Source: Litsea cubeba (taxonomy: Eukaryota > Streptophyta > Magnoliopsida > Laurales > Lauraceae). From it: a DNA stretch of 64,000 bases. The position numbers and the translations under genes were made by a program. Below the pieces are notes generated by a model. That model was not told the origin of the DNA. It made no database searches and saw only the letters and a list, made by a program, of their open reading frames with translations. The first letter of the stretch is position 1, and every line of letters starts with the position of its first letter. Where the stretch lies: contig CM022948.1 in NCBI GenBank assembly GCA_012931725.1, positions 20,013,177-20,077,176 on the forward strand. Reading direction: 5' to 3'. Positions 1 to 11,983 of the stretch are shown piece after piece.

Positions 1-28
1 CTCCGCCTTTCCTTGCTTTCGGAGGCAT
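1..28 (-). CDS. gag start, family A Gypsy element (partial)
   Basis: The minus strand from 28 to 1 begins ATG and reads MPPKARKGG, the same start as the gag of the full family A element at 28264. Only the first codons lie in the window. It follows the LTR and primer-binding site of the same minus-strand element in the right order and spacing. Gag would form the virus-like particle. Whether the rest is intact cannot be seen. Confidence 0.6.
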
Positions 29-88
29 GGCTTCTGAGAGATTGAGGTTGAGAAGGTTGGGAAGGTTGGGAAGGTTGGGATATTACTT

Positions 89-107
89 TCCCACAGACGG
101 CGCCAAT
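89..107 (-). other. primer-binding site of minus-strand family A element
   Basis: Read on the minus strand, ATTGGCGCCGTCTGTGGG directly follows the LTR end. The same string follows the 5' LTRs of the family A element at 28167 and family D at 44664. This is the usual place for the tRNA primer site in Ty3/Gypsy elements. I do not assign the tRNA. Confidence 0.65.
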
Positions 108-1002
108 TGTAGGTGCAGAAAATAATGACCCACAATAACTGGGGAGCCTTAGAGGACTTATCCAACGATGGTGATGACTGGGTACCGTCCGAAAGCCTAA
201 AAGAGAAGAACACACGGTCAGAGGACCCTGGCCTGGGCGGCGCAAGGCTCTCCGATGCCAAAGTCATTGGATGAACTGGAACAATGGAAGGGGAGGAAGA
301 AGAGAGGCAGAGTAGCAGCTCTCTTAGTTGGGTCGTGCGTACCTTGCATGTGAAATGCAGTCCTTTTTATAGACGATTTGGAAGATATCTTGGACGATAT
401 CTTGGCATGGGTCTCATGATTCAACTGGGAAGTCATGATCAGCCCACGTTGCAATTAATGCGGTCCAATCCAGCCCACTCTGCATTAAATGCGCGTCGGA
501 TCAGCCCACGTCGCATTTAATGCGCGTCTTGTTGGGCCAGATCGTGTTAGATGCCTTTGGCGGTAGGGGTACTATCGGATCCACCCTCGGGCCCTGCCCT
601 GATGTGGCCTCAGCCGCTGGATGCCGCCATGTCAGTGATCTGGCGAAGATTATGAGCGGCTGGATGTCGCATCTGTCTCGCTAGCTCGCGCCCCTATTCC
701 TCCACGTGCTTGATGACGTGGGGGGGGGGGATGAGGGGCGCAAGTGGAGGTTCTTTCTTACTTCGGCTTCCGTCCCGGCTCTTTCAGCCGAGGTGGAGCT
801 CTCTGCCGAGATGGGCACACGAGGTGGCCGAGCTCGGCGCTAGTGGCCCGGAGCTGCTTGACTTCGGCCGGACCTCCTGTCCTGGCAGCCGGGGTGAGCC
901 TGGTGCCACGTGGATGGCATGCGGATGGCACGTGAGAGTGCTTAGACTCATCTGATGGCTGTGATTAGCGTAATCCTGTGGCTCTGGAAATCTCCCCACA
1001 CA
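108..1002 (-). repeat. 5' LTR of minus-strand family A Gypsy element
   Basis: This 895-bp block is the reverse complement of the LTRs at 27279-28166 and 39089-39975, starting TGTGTGGGGAGA and ending CCTACA on the minus strand. A TATA box (TATAAAAA) lies at 371-364 on the minus strand. The body of the element runs off the left edge, so its other LTR and target duplication cannot be checked. It is more diverged from the other two copies than they are from each other, with indels and a G run near 720-730. Confidence 0.9.
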
Positions 1003-1986
1003 AATTTAACTCCCCGGATCGATGTCATTGGTTTGGCATTTCCATTCCTTCTGATATATAACTAATATCCCTCATTAGATTATAACTAAACAACATTGTC
1101 ATTTCAAAGTTGTGTGCATATAATCAAAGTTACCTACATCACTAAATCACTTTTTGTGGCCTGCAGTTCATGGGTCAAATCTTTTGAAGCACCAGTTTTG
1201 TTTTAGCGGAAGCACGATGGGAGCTTGCAGTTCTGTATGGACTAAAGACCCCGACAAATAATCAAAATGAAGAACCTCTTCCCCATATCGCTGACTAAGG
1301 TAGGGCCGGGTACTGTGGACCTTTATGACCAGAGGGGATGAGTCAACTACAACATGTGTCACTAGATATAGAGCATTCGAGTTCATAGGCCCTATTTCTT
1401 TGTATTTTAATATTAATTAATTATATTTTAGTTAAAAAATGATAGATAGCTACTCAGGTAAGGTCCCGACTCTTAATAGCGTTATTAATATTAATTAATT
1501 AATTATATTTTAGTTTAGTAAGTGAGATAAGAGGCTAACCGAGTCCGGTTTACTGTTGGAATTGCGTGTGCGAAGTTTTGTTGTGTTCTGAGTTCATTTG
1601 GTCAGAGCTAGGGGTAGTTTGGAATTTTAGAAAGTTTTGAGGGGTCTTCTTAGTAATTTCCTATTTTCATGATTTTGGGTTTATTGGGTAGATAACCTAA
1701 TTTCCTGAAAAAATTTTCTTCAACCATGTTTCAATCTAACGCATCAACGACTAGCAAATCCTAACCCGTAGTTGACCGATGACTAAACTGTAAATTTGTA
1801 AAACTCCCTACCTTTACTAAAGACCGTTTCATGCTTCACCTGAATTAACATTTTCTCTTTTCTCTTTCCGTCTTTCTTTCTTTCTCTCTTTCCCTTTCAC
1901 TTTCTCATGCTCCATTGAAGATCAAAGGACCTCCGAGCTACAAATCATCATCACCTTCATCTTCCTCAAGATCCAACAAACTCATC
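1003..1986. other. gene-free sequence between insertions
   Basis: AT-rich sequence with TTAATTAATTA runs near 1410-1510 and a pyrimidine-rich TTTC stretch near 1855-1910. No coding signal was seen. It looks like the left flank of an older repeat into which family B inserted, because it is interrupted at 1987 and resumes at 6484. Confidence 0.5.
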
Positions 1987-2869
1987 TATGTGGGGATATT
2001 CCCGAACTCATCAGAGTCTCGGCAAGATGCTCCATCCCGGGCTCCCGCACCAGCTAAATCCATCTCGCCAAGGCGCGGTCTCAGTCTCCATCAGCTCGGC
2101 CAGGTGCTCCCACCTCGGTCTGTACATCCATCTTGGCCAGGCACTTCACCTCGGCAGACTCAACTTCGGCCAAAGCATCCCACTTCGGCCAAGTGCTCCA
2201 CCTCTGCCAAAGCATCCCACTTCGGCCAAGTGCTCCACCTCGGCACCTCTGTCAGATCTTTCTCTAGCCAAGTCAAGGTCCTTCCCGACCTCGGCTCCCT
2301 AACTTCGGCAACACACCCTAACCTCGATCACAATGCCAGAGCTAGCCAAGGCAGGGGCTGACAGCTGTCCTCCCATGAACGCTCAAGCACGCTACGGCAC
2401 GAGCGACAAGACAAGGACACCACCCATAATCCCTGACAGATCGCCATTCACAGCTCCCAAAACGCCATGATATGGCTCGATGGGACTGCAATTAAAGAAA
2501 AGTAGGCTACGATGGGACTGCGCCTCCCTAGTACCTGACAAAGTGGGCTATGACAAGACAGTCAACCACCTCCTTACCTCCTCTCTTCTTCTATATAAGC
2601 ATAGCTACAGCTCCAGAGCAAAAGGGTCAACGAACACACCACTCTGGTATGCCCATCTTCTTCCCCAAAAATCTCCATCCTCTGCTTAGTTCTCACACTA
2701 ACTTAGGCATCGGAGAGCCCTGCACTGCCCACAGCCAGGGTCCTCTGACCTACTATTCTTCTTCCTTTTCTCAGGCTTCAGGCGCAGGCATCGGTGTTCC
2801 TAATCTCTTTGGATAAGTCCGTGCAGGCACCCCCCTTCTTCTTATGAGTTACATTTTTTTGCACTTACA
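1987..2869 (+). repeat. 5' LTR, family B
   Basis: Direct repeat of 5639-6483. It starts near TGTGGGGATATTC and ends CACTTACA before the primer site. A TATA box (TATATAAG) lies at 2592-2599. It holds an extra run of CTTCGGCCAAG-type units near 2160-2240 that the 3' LTR lacks, which accounts for its greater length (883 against 845 bp). Confidence 0.9.
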
Positions 2870-2887
2870 ATTGGCGCCGTATGTGGG
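2870..2887 (+). other. primer-binding site, family B
   Basis: ATTGGCGCCGTATGTGGG directly follows the 5' LTR. It differs by one base from the site in families A and D. Confidence 0.65.
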
Positions 2888-2918
2888 AAAAGATCAAAAA
2901 TTCATCTTCCCAAACACC

Positions 2919-4098
2919 ATGCCTCGAAGAACCGAAAAAGGGAAAGAACCATCAACACTGCCAACGCAGCTGTCGCCGGTCCCCCGCCAGTCCGGGGCAA
3001 GGTCTGGATCAGCGGGCATCCACAGGCAGGAATCCCAGCCAGGTTCATCCTCAATGGGACGGATGACACCTTCCCGGCGGGATGGCCTTCGACTGGGGTT
3101 TTCCCAGCAAAAGGAATCCCAGCCAGACGAACCCCATCATCAGATTGACGACGACAACCCGCTTCTCGCAAAGATCAGGGCCCAAAGCCTTACCATATAA
3201 GCGCAGGACGAGTTGATCCGTCAACTTCAGCAGCAGATACAAGACAGAGGAGCAACCTCTGCTCCGCCCTCTAGTTCCTCAAAAAAGCGAAGGCAAAAGC
3301 CAAAAGATTGGCTTGATCAACACATCCTGCAAGCAGTTCAGCGGAATTTGGAGATGGCCGATCTCACTCGAGCTCTGCTAAATTGTCACGATCTCGGCAC
3401 GTCTCCCCTCTCTCCAGAAATCAAAAACTTCCCCCCTTCCTGAAGATCTCAGCGTCCCGAGGTTCGTCGTCTACGATGGGACCTCCGACCCAGTAGCACA
3501 CCTCCGGCACTTCACTCAGAGGATGTCGGTGTGGGGCGATGCAGGCCACCTGAACTGCAGAGTCTTCTCTTCCAGCCTCAGGGACCTCCCCCTAAAGTGG
3601 TTCTGCGCACTCCCCCAAGGATCGATCAAAAGTTGGCAGCAGCTCCAGAATTCCTTCATGACGAAGTTCCAAGCCCACAGGGTCATCCCCAGGTCGGCCG
3701 CCGACCTGATGGCCCTCAGAATGAAGCAGACCGAAAATGTCACGCAGTTCGCCAAAAGGTTCTGGACTGTCTACAGCCAGATCGAAAATGCCTCAGATAC
3801 AATAGCAGTCATGTCCTTCCAACAAGCCCTCCTACTAGGCAACGAGCTTTGGAGAGACTTGGTCATGCATCCCGTGGTCACTATAGCAGCACTGATGACC
3901 AGGGTAAACCGGTTCGTCAGGCAAGAAGCAGACAAAGCCTAAGCTCAGGAGCATTTCAACCTCTACGAAAATGACCAGACAGCTTCCAGCTCGGCGGATG
4001 TCTCCAGCTCGGCAGCAGCCTCCGGCTCGGCGGATTTCTCCAGCTCGGCAGCAGCCCCTAGTTCGGCAGAAGTCTCCTCCAGCTCGGGAGGTAGCTAG
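2919..4098 (+). pseudogene. broken gag of family B
   Basis: The frame opens with MPRRTEKGKEPS at 2919, just after the leader, as in families A and D. It has an in-frame stop at 3198-3200, a frameshift near 3430-3460, and a stop at 3940-3942 in the second frame. The core at 3523-3942 is the retrotransposon gag (capsid) domain, with RVFSSSLRDLPLKWFCALPQ and a region matching QMKQTENVTQFAKRFW in family style. After the last stop the sequence turns into Ser/Ala-rich AGCTCGGCAGCAG repeats up to about 4098. No zinc knuckle was found. It cannot make a full gag as it stands. Confidence 0.8.
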
Positions 4099-4589
4099 AT
4101 GTCTCCTATAATCACTTAGCTTCGACCGCCCATCAGCTTCGATCGCACGACCCTCTACCGTCATTTCTGGCGGCGCGGTCTTCTACTATCAGCTTCGATG
4201 GCGCCGTTAGCTTCGATGACATCGGCACGACCCTCTACTGTCAGCTTTGATCATACGACCCTCTACCGTCATTTCGACGGCACGGTCCTCTGCTGTCAGC
4301 CTTGATCGCACGGTCCTCTACCGCCATCAGTCATCCAGAGCCCTGTGCTCCTACATCTCGGCCGCGCACCAGATCTCGATCTCTTGCGTCTCGGCTACGT
4401 GCTAGATCTCGACTTCGTGCATCGCGGCAGCAGCGCCAGATTCTCGACCTCATGCTGGTGTCGCCCTCGTGCTAGCTACGCGCTTCACGCAGGTTCGGCC
4501 TCATGTTGGTCTAGGCCAGCGCCAAAGAGACTGCCCTTGGGTTCATACAACCAGACTTCTCCATCTCGGCGAGTGTCAGAGAGACTGAC

Positions 4590-5100
4590 CTTGGGTTCAT
4601 ACACCCTGGGACTGACCTCGGGTTCATACACTCAGTCTTCCCTAAACTTTGGGTTCACGCACCCAGGGACTGACTTAGGGATCATACACCCAGTCGCTCC
4701 TAAAAATTTGGGTTCATACACCCTGGGACTGGCCTCGGGTTCATACACCCAGTCTTCCCTAAATTTTGGGTTCACGCATCCAGGGAATAACTTAGGGTTC
4801 ATACACCCAGTCGCTCCTAAAACTTTAGGTTCATACACTCTGGGACTGACCTCAGGTTCATACACCCAGTATTCCCTAAACTTTGGGTTCACGCACCCAA
4901 GGACTGACTTAGGGTTCATACACCCAGTCGCTCCTAAAACTTTGGGTTCATACACCCTAGGACTAACCTCGATTTCATACACTCAGTCTTCCCTAAATTT
5001 TGGGTTCACGCACCCAGGGACTGACTTAGGGTTCATACACCCAGTCGCTCCTAAAACTTTGGGTTCATACACCCTGAGACTGCCCTCGGGTTCATACCGC
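4590..5100 (+). repeat. 117-bp tandem array in family B (about 4.3 copies)
   Basis: The marker ACACCCTGGG or a close variant recurs at 4601, 4718, 4835, 4952 and 5069, exactly 117 bp apart. Each unit holds subrepeats around GGGTTCATACAC and CACGCACCCA. Because 117 is 39 codons, the array stays open in one plus-strand frame (4345-5142) and also in a minus-strand frame (4982-4632). It occupies the place where pol would be. No known protein domain is recognisable. Confidence 0.9.
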
Positions 5101-5638
5101 CCAGGCTTCTCCATCTCGCCAGCGCCAAAGAGACTGCTCTAGCGTACCGTCTAGGCTTCTCCATCTCGTCCAGCGCCAAAGAGACTGCTCTGGCGTACCG
5201 TCCAGGCTCCTCCACCTCGGCCAAAGAGACTGCTCCACGTCTCCACCTCGGCCAATGGCAGCTCAACGAGAATGCTGAAGAGACTGTTCCATATCACCTC
5301 CTCGGCCTCATGCTAGTCTCGGCCAACGAGACTGCACCTCTGGTGACGAGCCAGTTGGTCACGTCTCGGTTCTCAGCTACACCCAGCTCGCCAGCAATGT
5401 CAACCTCCAGCTCGACAGCAGTGCCAGTTTTCAGGTTGGCAGCAATGCTAGTCTCCTCGGCAGCATCACTAGAATGCTTCCAACGAGGCTACACCTCTGG
5501 CGACGAACCAGCTGGTTACGTCTTGGTCTCTCAGCTGGCGACAAACCAGACACTGAAGATTATCAAGCTCAACAATTCCTCCCTTCTTAGCTTCCGACCT
5601 CAAAGAGTACTCTCAGAGCTCAGAAGCTGGGGGGCTAT

Positions 5639-6483
5639 TGTGTGGGGATATTCCCGAACTCATCAGAGTCCCAGCAAGATGCTCCATCCCGGGCTCCCGC
5701 ACCACCTAAATCCATCTCGCCAAGGCTCGGTCTCAGTCTCCATCAGCTCGGCCAGGTGCTCCCACCTCGGTCCGTACATCCATCTCGGCCAGGCACTTCA
5801 CCTCGGCAGACTCCACTTCGGCCAAGTGCTCCACCTCGGTCAAGTGCTCCACATCGGCACCTCTGCCAGATCTCTCTCTAGCCAAGTCAAGGTCGTTCCT
5901 GACCTCGGCTCCCCAACCTCGGCAACACAACCTAACCTCGATCACAATGCCAGAGCTAGCCAAGGCAGGGGCTGACAGCTGTCCTCCCATGAACGCTCAA
6001 GCACGCTACGGCACGAGCGACAAGACAAGGACACCACCCATAATCCCTGACAGATCGCCATTCACAGCTCCCAAAACGCCATGATATGGCTCGATGGGAC
6101 TGCAATTAAAGAAAAGTAGGCTATGATGGGATTGCGCCTCCCTAGTACCTGACAAAGTGGGCTATGACAAGACAGTCAACAACCTCCTTGCCTCCCCTCT
6201 TCTTCTATATAAACACAGCTATAGCTTCAGAACAAAAGGTGCCAACGAATACACCACTCTGATATGCCCATCTTCTTCCCCAAAAATCTCCATCATCTGC
6301 TTAGTTCTCATACTTACTTAGGCATCGGAGAGCCCTGCGCTGCCCACAGCCAGGGTCCTCTGACCTACTATTCTTCTTCCTTTTCTCAGGCTTCAGGCGC
6401 ATGCATCGGTGTTCCTAATCTTTTTGGATAAGTCCGTGCAGGCACCCCCCTCTTCTTGTGAGTTACATTTTTTTGCACTTACA
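5639..6483 (+). repeat. 3' LTR, family B
   Basis: Starts TGTGTGGGGATA directly after the polypurine tract at 5622-5634 and ends CACTTACA. A TATA box (TATATAAA) lies at 6206-6213. It is highly similar to the 5' LTR apart from the CTTCGGCCAAG-type length difference and scattered substitutions. Confidence 0.9.
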
Positions 6484-6652
6484 CCATCCATACAATTTTC
6501 AAGAGTTTTCTCCAATTCTCTCTACCCTAGGTAATCTGATTTCCTTGTGTAAGCTAGGGCTTCTTGCCACTTTGGTCAGAAGTGAGTTTAGTTAGCTTAT
6601 TAGCCTTCTTTCTATTTGATTTTGTGGTAGGGTTTGAGTTGGGTTTGGTTTT

Positions 6653-9600
6653 TGTCGTAACCCCGGACCGGGTCTAAGGCCTAATCCGGGATCGGGACGG
6701 TGATTAATGATGAAGGTGGTGTAGCCATGATAAATACAATAGTAAGATAGCCCATGCGTACACGGTTAAAGGGAAGCATTTCATCCGTATACGTGATTTC
6801 CCACAAGATTCCGCGGTGAGGATTTCAATACAAATCATCTCACATAAACACATAAACATATTCGGGATTGTGGAAGCGTGTAACAAATCATGAACATACC
6901 AATCATTTCATTTCATATACAAGACTGATTCATTACATAATGACAAAGTATCAAAGTGAGCAACGATCATTAGCATTTCCCAAAGGTAAATATTAAAGTT
7001 TATACAAAAGATCAGTTAGTTTAATTGCCCCAAAATAATGGTCAACAAAGACCAATACAACCAAATAAATCAACCCGAAAGATGATAATCATAACCCAAA
7101 AAGTGTTGTTCTCAAAGCTAGATCGGATGTCTACAAGACATCATCCGCTTGCCACTTGATTACTCGTTGCGGTTCATCAACCGCCTCCTCAGGCTCCTCC
7201 TTAATGGCAATGGATTCGGGACCTGAGTACCAAAATAAATGGATCAGATACGACGGTCTAACAGGTGGGTGAAAAGATAAAGCAATAATTTAAAACAATG
7301 ATGTCTTGGAAATATATGGAAATCAGTATAAGTAATGAATTTCATAAAAGAAAGGTACATCATTTATAAGAGAAACATATACAATGAAAACATGTAAGGT
7401 TGTACCAAGATTAAGGAACTGTCAAGATGGCAACCACAAGAAGTTAAATCCTCTCTCACTAAAGCGATGAGAGCACATCTGTATATTGACATCAGTCACA
7501 CAAGGTGAGGAGAGTCAATAATTAAATATCATAATATACATGTACATATATATACTCTGCGGTATCCACGGTAGCAAACCGGGTAAATAAACTCTGCAAA
7601 ATCGAAGTTGCAACTAGCGGGACGGTAGGGGATCTCCAAGTCAGTGGATCAAACTGACAAGGTTATCCAAGCTTAGTGGTGTCGACTCATAGGTCACCTT
7701 TAAGAAATCAAATCAAATACGTACATATAATGGAATAGGGTGCTCATAGGCACAAAAGCACATTCATGTCAGGTCGAGCATATACGGGTTAGCAAAGGCT
7801 AAACACATTTTCTATTGTTTTCGGGACAAGTCCAAATCATGAGATATGATGTTTGAAAAGCACAAATAAAATTGGGGTCAAGATAAACATGAATGGATTT
7901 CCAACATTCTCATGGCTACGTGTTGAAGGTCCAAGATTTGAATCAATATAAATAGGGTCTTGTTTGTCAATTTTATATATATTTGGTACTCCGTAAGAAT
8001 TAGAGATAATCGGGGACCTTACGCCCATTGACAAATCTAAAAGACCTTTAACGAGATTAGGATGATGAGGGTTCTTCTACAGTATAGTTCCACAAGGTTC
8101 TTCAAAAGAAACCATGAAAATATTGGAATTTAGTCAACCCATCGGTCACTTGTCGGTCAGTCGAGATGGAGGTGTCGGTTGGCCGACGGATGGCTATCGG
8201 TCGACCGACATTGGGTCAGCCAACAGCTGACTCAGAAAATCTGGCAGATTTCAGCTCTCTGGAAATGGAGCCGACGGGTTGTCAGTTGGCTGTCGGTAAG
8301 CCGACATTGGGATGTCAGTCAGCCGACAGCTGACCCACATAATTTCTAACTAGAAGTAGCTTTCTGGAAATGGGGCCGACGGGTTGTCGGTTGGATGTCG
8401 GTCGACCGATAATGGGATGTCAGTCAGTCGACAGCTGACCAACAATGAACCGACGCTGCACAGTCAGTTACATTTGAGCATCCTTTTTCACAACTTTGGA
8501 GGTCTCAAAAACACTCATTAAAGCTCTATGAAATCCTCCATTCAAACCTCATTTCCTCCACCTCAAGATCCTCCAATCCATTCACATTCAACCATAAGAA
8601 AAGAGATTCAACATTATGGACATCCACATGAAGTAAAATCAACATTTGATTTAAAACAAATCCACAATGTAAATAAGAGAGGCTAAGTACATTCATATGC
8701 ATATTTTTAAATCAGTGATAACCGAATAGGGAAAACATATGCTAAAAACCATAATGAAACCACTTGCCTTAGGTCCAAGCTAATCCAAATCAAGCCCATT
8801 AATCACTCTCCAAGCCAAAACAACAATCTACACACAAATCCCCAAATACAAGCCCTAAAATGTCAAAACTAAGAATTACAAAGAGAAAGCTTCCAATAAT
8901 AGAAATGGAGCTTCCCTAGGGCTTTACAAACACAAATCTATAATTTTTAGGAAGATTACATACATGGTAGTTCTTCAAAAAGCAAGAGGTTGCTCAAAGA
9001 AAATCTTGGAGTGGGCGGTTTTCTTCAAAAATGGCGTCAATGGATAGCTCTTGAAAAAGTGAAGAAGATTTCTGAAATCCTTCTCTTGATTTGGCAAAGC
9101 TTTGAGGTGATTTATGAGGAAGAAAACAAGTAGAAGAAGAAGAAACCGGTGGCTGCTGGAACTCTTCTCTTGGAACAGTAGTTAGTTTAAGAAAGGGTTT
9201 CCTTATATAGCAAGAGTGAAGTGGGTCCCACAACTTAAAGTATAAGCCAAGCTAAAAACATGCATTTCGCGACTTCAAATGAATTCGACGAAGAAGACAA
9301 AGTTGATCGACGAAATATCTAATTTTCAAAAACTATATGTTTTGCAAGTTTTGGTGACATTGAAAATTGTGTCCAGATTTTGGGTAAAAAGACTGTTTTG
9401 CCCTCAAATTGTGAAAAGTCAGTTTTTGGGCTCTCGAATGGGAACGATGTCAACATGCAAGTTATAGAGAATATCAAGATAAGTCAAATGGGATTAAAAT
9501 CATAATTTTAGAAAATCATGAATAAACCCCCAAGCTCACGCAAATCCGTAATAAAAACCCCCAAAGGGTCCCACAAATCAAGAAGGCTCTCAAAATTCTC

Positions 9601-9764
9601 CAAAGCTATTATAAAAGCTATTATAATTCCAAACTTAACTAAAATCCACTAAACACACCTAAAGCTAAAACACAACTTAGTTAACACTAATTGAGGTCTG
9701 AGGTTAACACTAATTGAGGTCTGAGGTTAACACTAATTGAGGTCTCTCGGGTCGGGGTCTTACA
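6653..9764 (-). mobile_element. solo LTR, about 3.1 kb, chromovirus (Del/Tekay-like) type
   Basis: On the minus strand the block starts TGTAAGACCCCGACCC and ends GGGGTTACGACA, giving TG...CA termini with short inverted-repeat ends. It is flanked by a perfect 5-bp duplication GTTTT (6648-6652 and 9765-9769). A TATA box (TATATAAGG) lies near 9209-9201 on the minus strand. No primer site, polypurine tract or retroviral gene lies inside, so this is best read as a solo LTR left by LTR-LTR recombination. Very long LTRs with TGTAA...CCCCG starts are known for Del/Tekay chromoviruses; the family call is an inference. A 79-residue open frame at 9233-8994 is probably not a gene. Confidence 0.75.
9680..9748. 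repeat. 23-bp tandem repeat, three copies
   Basis: The unit TAACACTAATTGAGG plus CTGAGGT-type sequence recurs at 9681, 9704 and 9727, just inside the start of the solo LTR. It is nearly identical between copies, so it probably expanded recently. Confidence 0.85.
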
Positions 9765-11983
9765 GTTTTCCTTAGAGGTTGTCTTTTAAGAGAGGATTTT
9801 GAGCTAGGGTTTTGGTCCTTTGAGTGCTTCTCTAGCCAAGGTAAGTGACTATATGTGAAATGTATATGATATATGTACTTTAATCATTGATTTCACATTA
9901 GCTACCCTTTTGCTCAATTATTGTAATTGTGGAGAAATGGCTTGTTTATGTATATTTTCTTTGAATAGGATTAAATGTGGTTCTTAGAGGATGTTTAACG
10001 TGCAAATGGAGAGGGTTAGGTCCTAAATATGTAGGGTACGAAAGTCGGTTTGAAGAGGGGAAGGAATGCCCCTGAGTTTCGGAGTTAAGCAGCTTCATAA
10101 ACCCATCTCTGAGAGCTTGCAGCTAGCTATATGACTCCTACGACTAGCCATAAAACCTAGACTTCAGTTATCGAATGTCAACCTAAGAGCCACCAAATCA
10201 ACCTGATTGACAGGATGATCTACGATAACCTTCACGACTAGCCATGAGGTCACCATAGTATAATTCACGACTAACCACAGGATTGCATGGTTACAACGAT
10301 AGAAATGTGTAAATTTTGGATTGTTGACCTATGGCTGGCCGAAGAGACTTCACGACTAACCATAGAAACCCATTTTTTTTAAATGGGGCTTCAATCTAGG
10401 CTTTGTGGACTTAGTTTGGGACCCTTGGCACTATATAATGAGGACTAATTGGGAGACCGCTAGTGAGGGATATTTGAGCAGCCATATCCTTACGGATTAT
10501 TCGGGTAATGAACGATTTATAAACCAAGTCGGAGTAGGGTGATGTGATGTCAATTACCATTGGATGCACTAAGGCTTTGCGACGAGGACATCAATGACCT
10601 CATTACCCTTTGGACCGATTGGTGATGAGTAGTATGAAGACAATCTTTAAACTAGTATTGGATTGTAAATCTCCTTGACTATTACATAAGTGGAATTGAA
10701 TTGTATACTTCAGTATTGATGTCCATATGTCACGAGCATGTTCTTTACCTTCGTAATTGTATTGTCGGAATCACATTAAGAACTTAGATGGACTTAGGAC
10801 CCCCTTTGTATTTCGTACTTTCATTTGGGATTGATTGAGGTGGTTTTGATCGTAAATGGCTTGAGAGGACTACTAGCATTGTCTGGACTTTGAGTGAAAG
10901 ATTGATTGATGAAAAGAGTGATTTATATTTCATTTGACGAACTTTGTTTACACCAGATAAGCCTAGCCTCTTACTAATTGTTTGAATGAGATTCTTTGAT
11001 TCAGACACCACTCAATTGTTAACGTCTAATATAGTTGTGGCACCTCCGTGATAGGACCATTGTATTGCGGCTGCAGACCGATTTAACGGTCGTGTTCGGC
11101 CTTCCAAAGAGACTTTTTATATCAATGTTTGAAAGTTTTTCATAAATTTCTCGAGATCCTCAAGGTACCAAGCCTTGAAAATTGATCCTATAGTCGTGCT
11201 CGGCCTTCCAAGATATCTAACAGTTTAGATCTTGTGTTTGGGGCCCAAATAATTCAAAAAATTATATCCAATGGCTCACTTTTTCATACATATCTCGAGA
11301 TTGGTGATGATCCAATGGCTGAAATTTGGTTTCATGGCCATGTTTGATCTTTTTAACATTTCTAACGATCTGGATCTCGATTTACACTATTAGATTTGAG
11401 GGGAAAAAATAAAAATATGGACTAAGGCGTGAATGGGCAAGAACACTGTTTGCCCACATCTTTCTTCTCCCCTCTACTTTCTACATGCTATCAATGGTGA
11501 CCTGTGGGAAGTAGAGCCATTACCTGTACTTCTCTAAAAAAAAAAGAGGTGCTAAATGCTGCCAAACGATTCTATTCTCAAAATCTCTATCCAATTTAGA
11601 GATTTTGAGAAATAGAAGAAAAAATTAGTTATGCCAAACAGGGGCTTAGTATATTTATTATTGAAATTCCACATGATCACATTGATTTTGATTTTATTTG
11701 ATACTATATATCTATTGTTATTTATATGTATCAACATGCCGGTTATTCGTAGTCTGATGATGTTACTCTTGTTGTATACATACCAAGCCCACAGATCTTG
11801 AGGAGGAGATGGAGGCATTTTGGGCAGATCAGCCGGATGAGTTCCAAGAGTGATGTGCGGACAACATCATCTAAGTCGTCATGACCCTGCACTCAAGTAC
11901 CTTCACGTTTATACATTGGATAGTTTATTTTATATATCATTTTGTTGGCCAAGGCTTTTTTGTTAGAGGCCATGTAATTACAC
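9765..11983. other. gene-free sequence, probably an older LTR relic
   Basis: No coding signal. The sequence continues that at 6484-6652 if the solo LTR is removed. It has the texture of an old Gypsy LTR, with phrases such as CGTGCTCGGCCTTCC occurring twice (near 11087 and 11196). The right end may be the GGTGTGACA terminus at 16027. A short perfect hairpin lies at 11575-11611. Confidence 0.4.
11575..11611. repeat. perfect 15-bp inverted repeat (possible MITE remnant)
   Basis: TTCTCAAAATCTCTA (11575-11589) pairs exactly with TAGAGATTTTGAGAA (11597-11611) around a 7-base loop. GCCAAAC words lie on both sides (near 11560 and 11632), as often seen at small DNA-transposon relics. No target duplication could be identified with confidence. 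Confidence 0.5.

Larger units (their letters stand above)
1987..6483 (+). mobile_element. family B: gag-only Ty3/Gypsy retrotransposon without pol
   Basis: Two direct LTRs enclose a 2.8-kb interior holding a primer-binding site (2870-2887), a broken gag, low-complexity sequence, a 117-bp tandem array and a polypurine tract (5622-5634). No protease, reverse transcriptase, RNase H or integrase motif is present. The flanks give an imperfect 5-bp target duplication, TCATC (1982-1986) against CCATC (6484-6488), if the 5' LTR began TGTG and now reads TATG. LTR ends, primer site and gag resemble families A and D, so B looks like a non-autonomous derivative of that Tat-type group. Such gag-bearing, pol-less elements are known in plants as TR-GAGs. 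Confidence 0.85.

Noticed and set aside
4345..5142. 265-codon plus-strand and 116-codon minus-strand open frames in family B as protein genes
   Set aside because: They are open because the 117-bp repeat is a multiple of three and lacks stops. No domain, start context or homology supports a gene; reported as a repeat.
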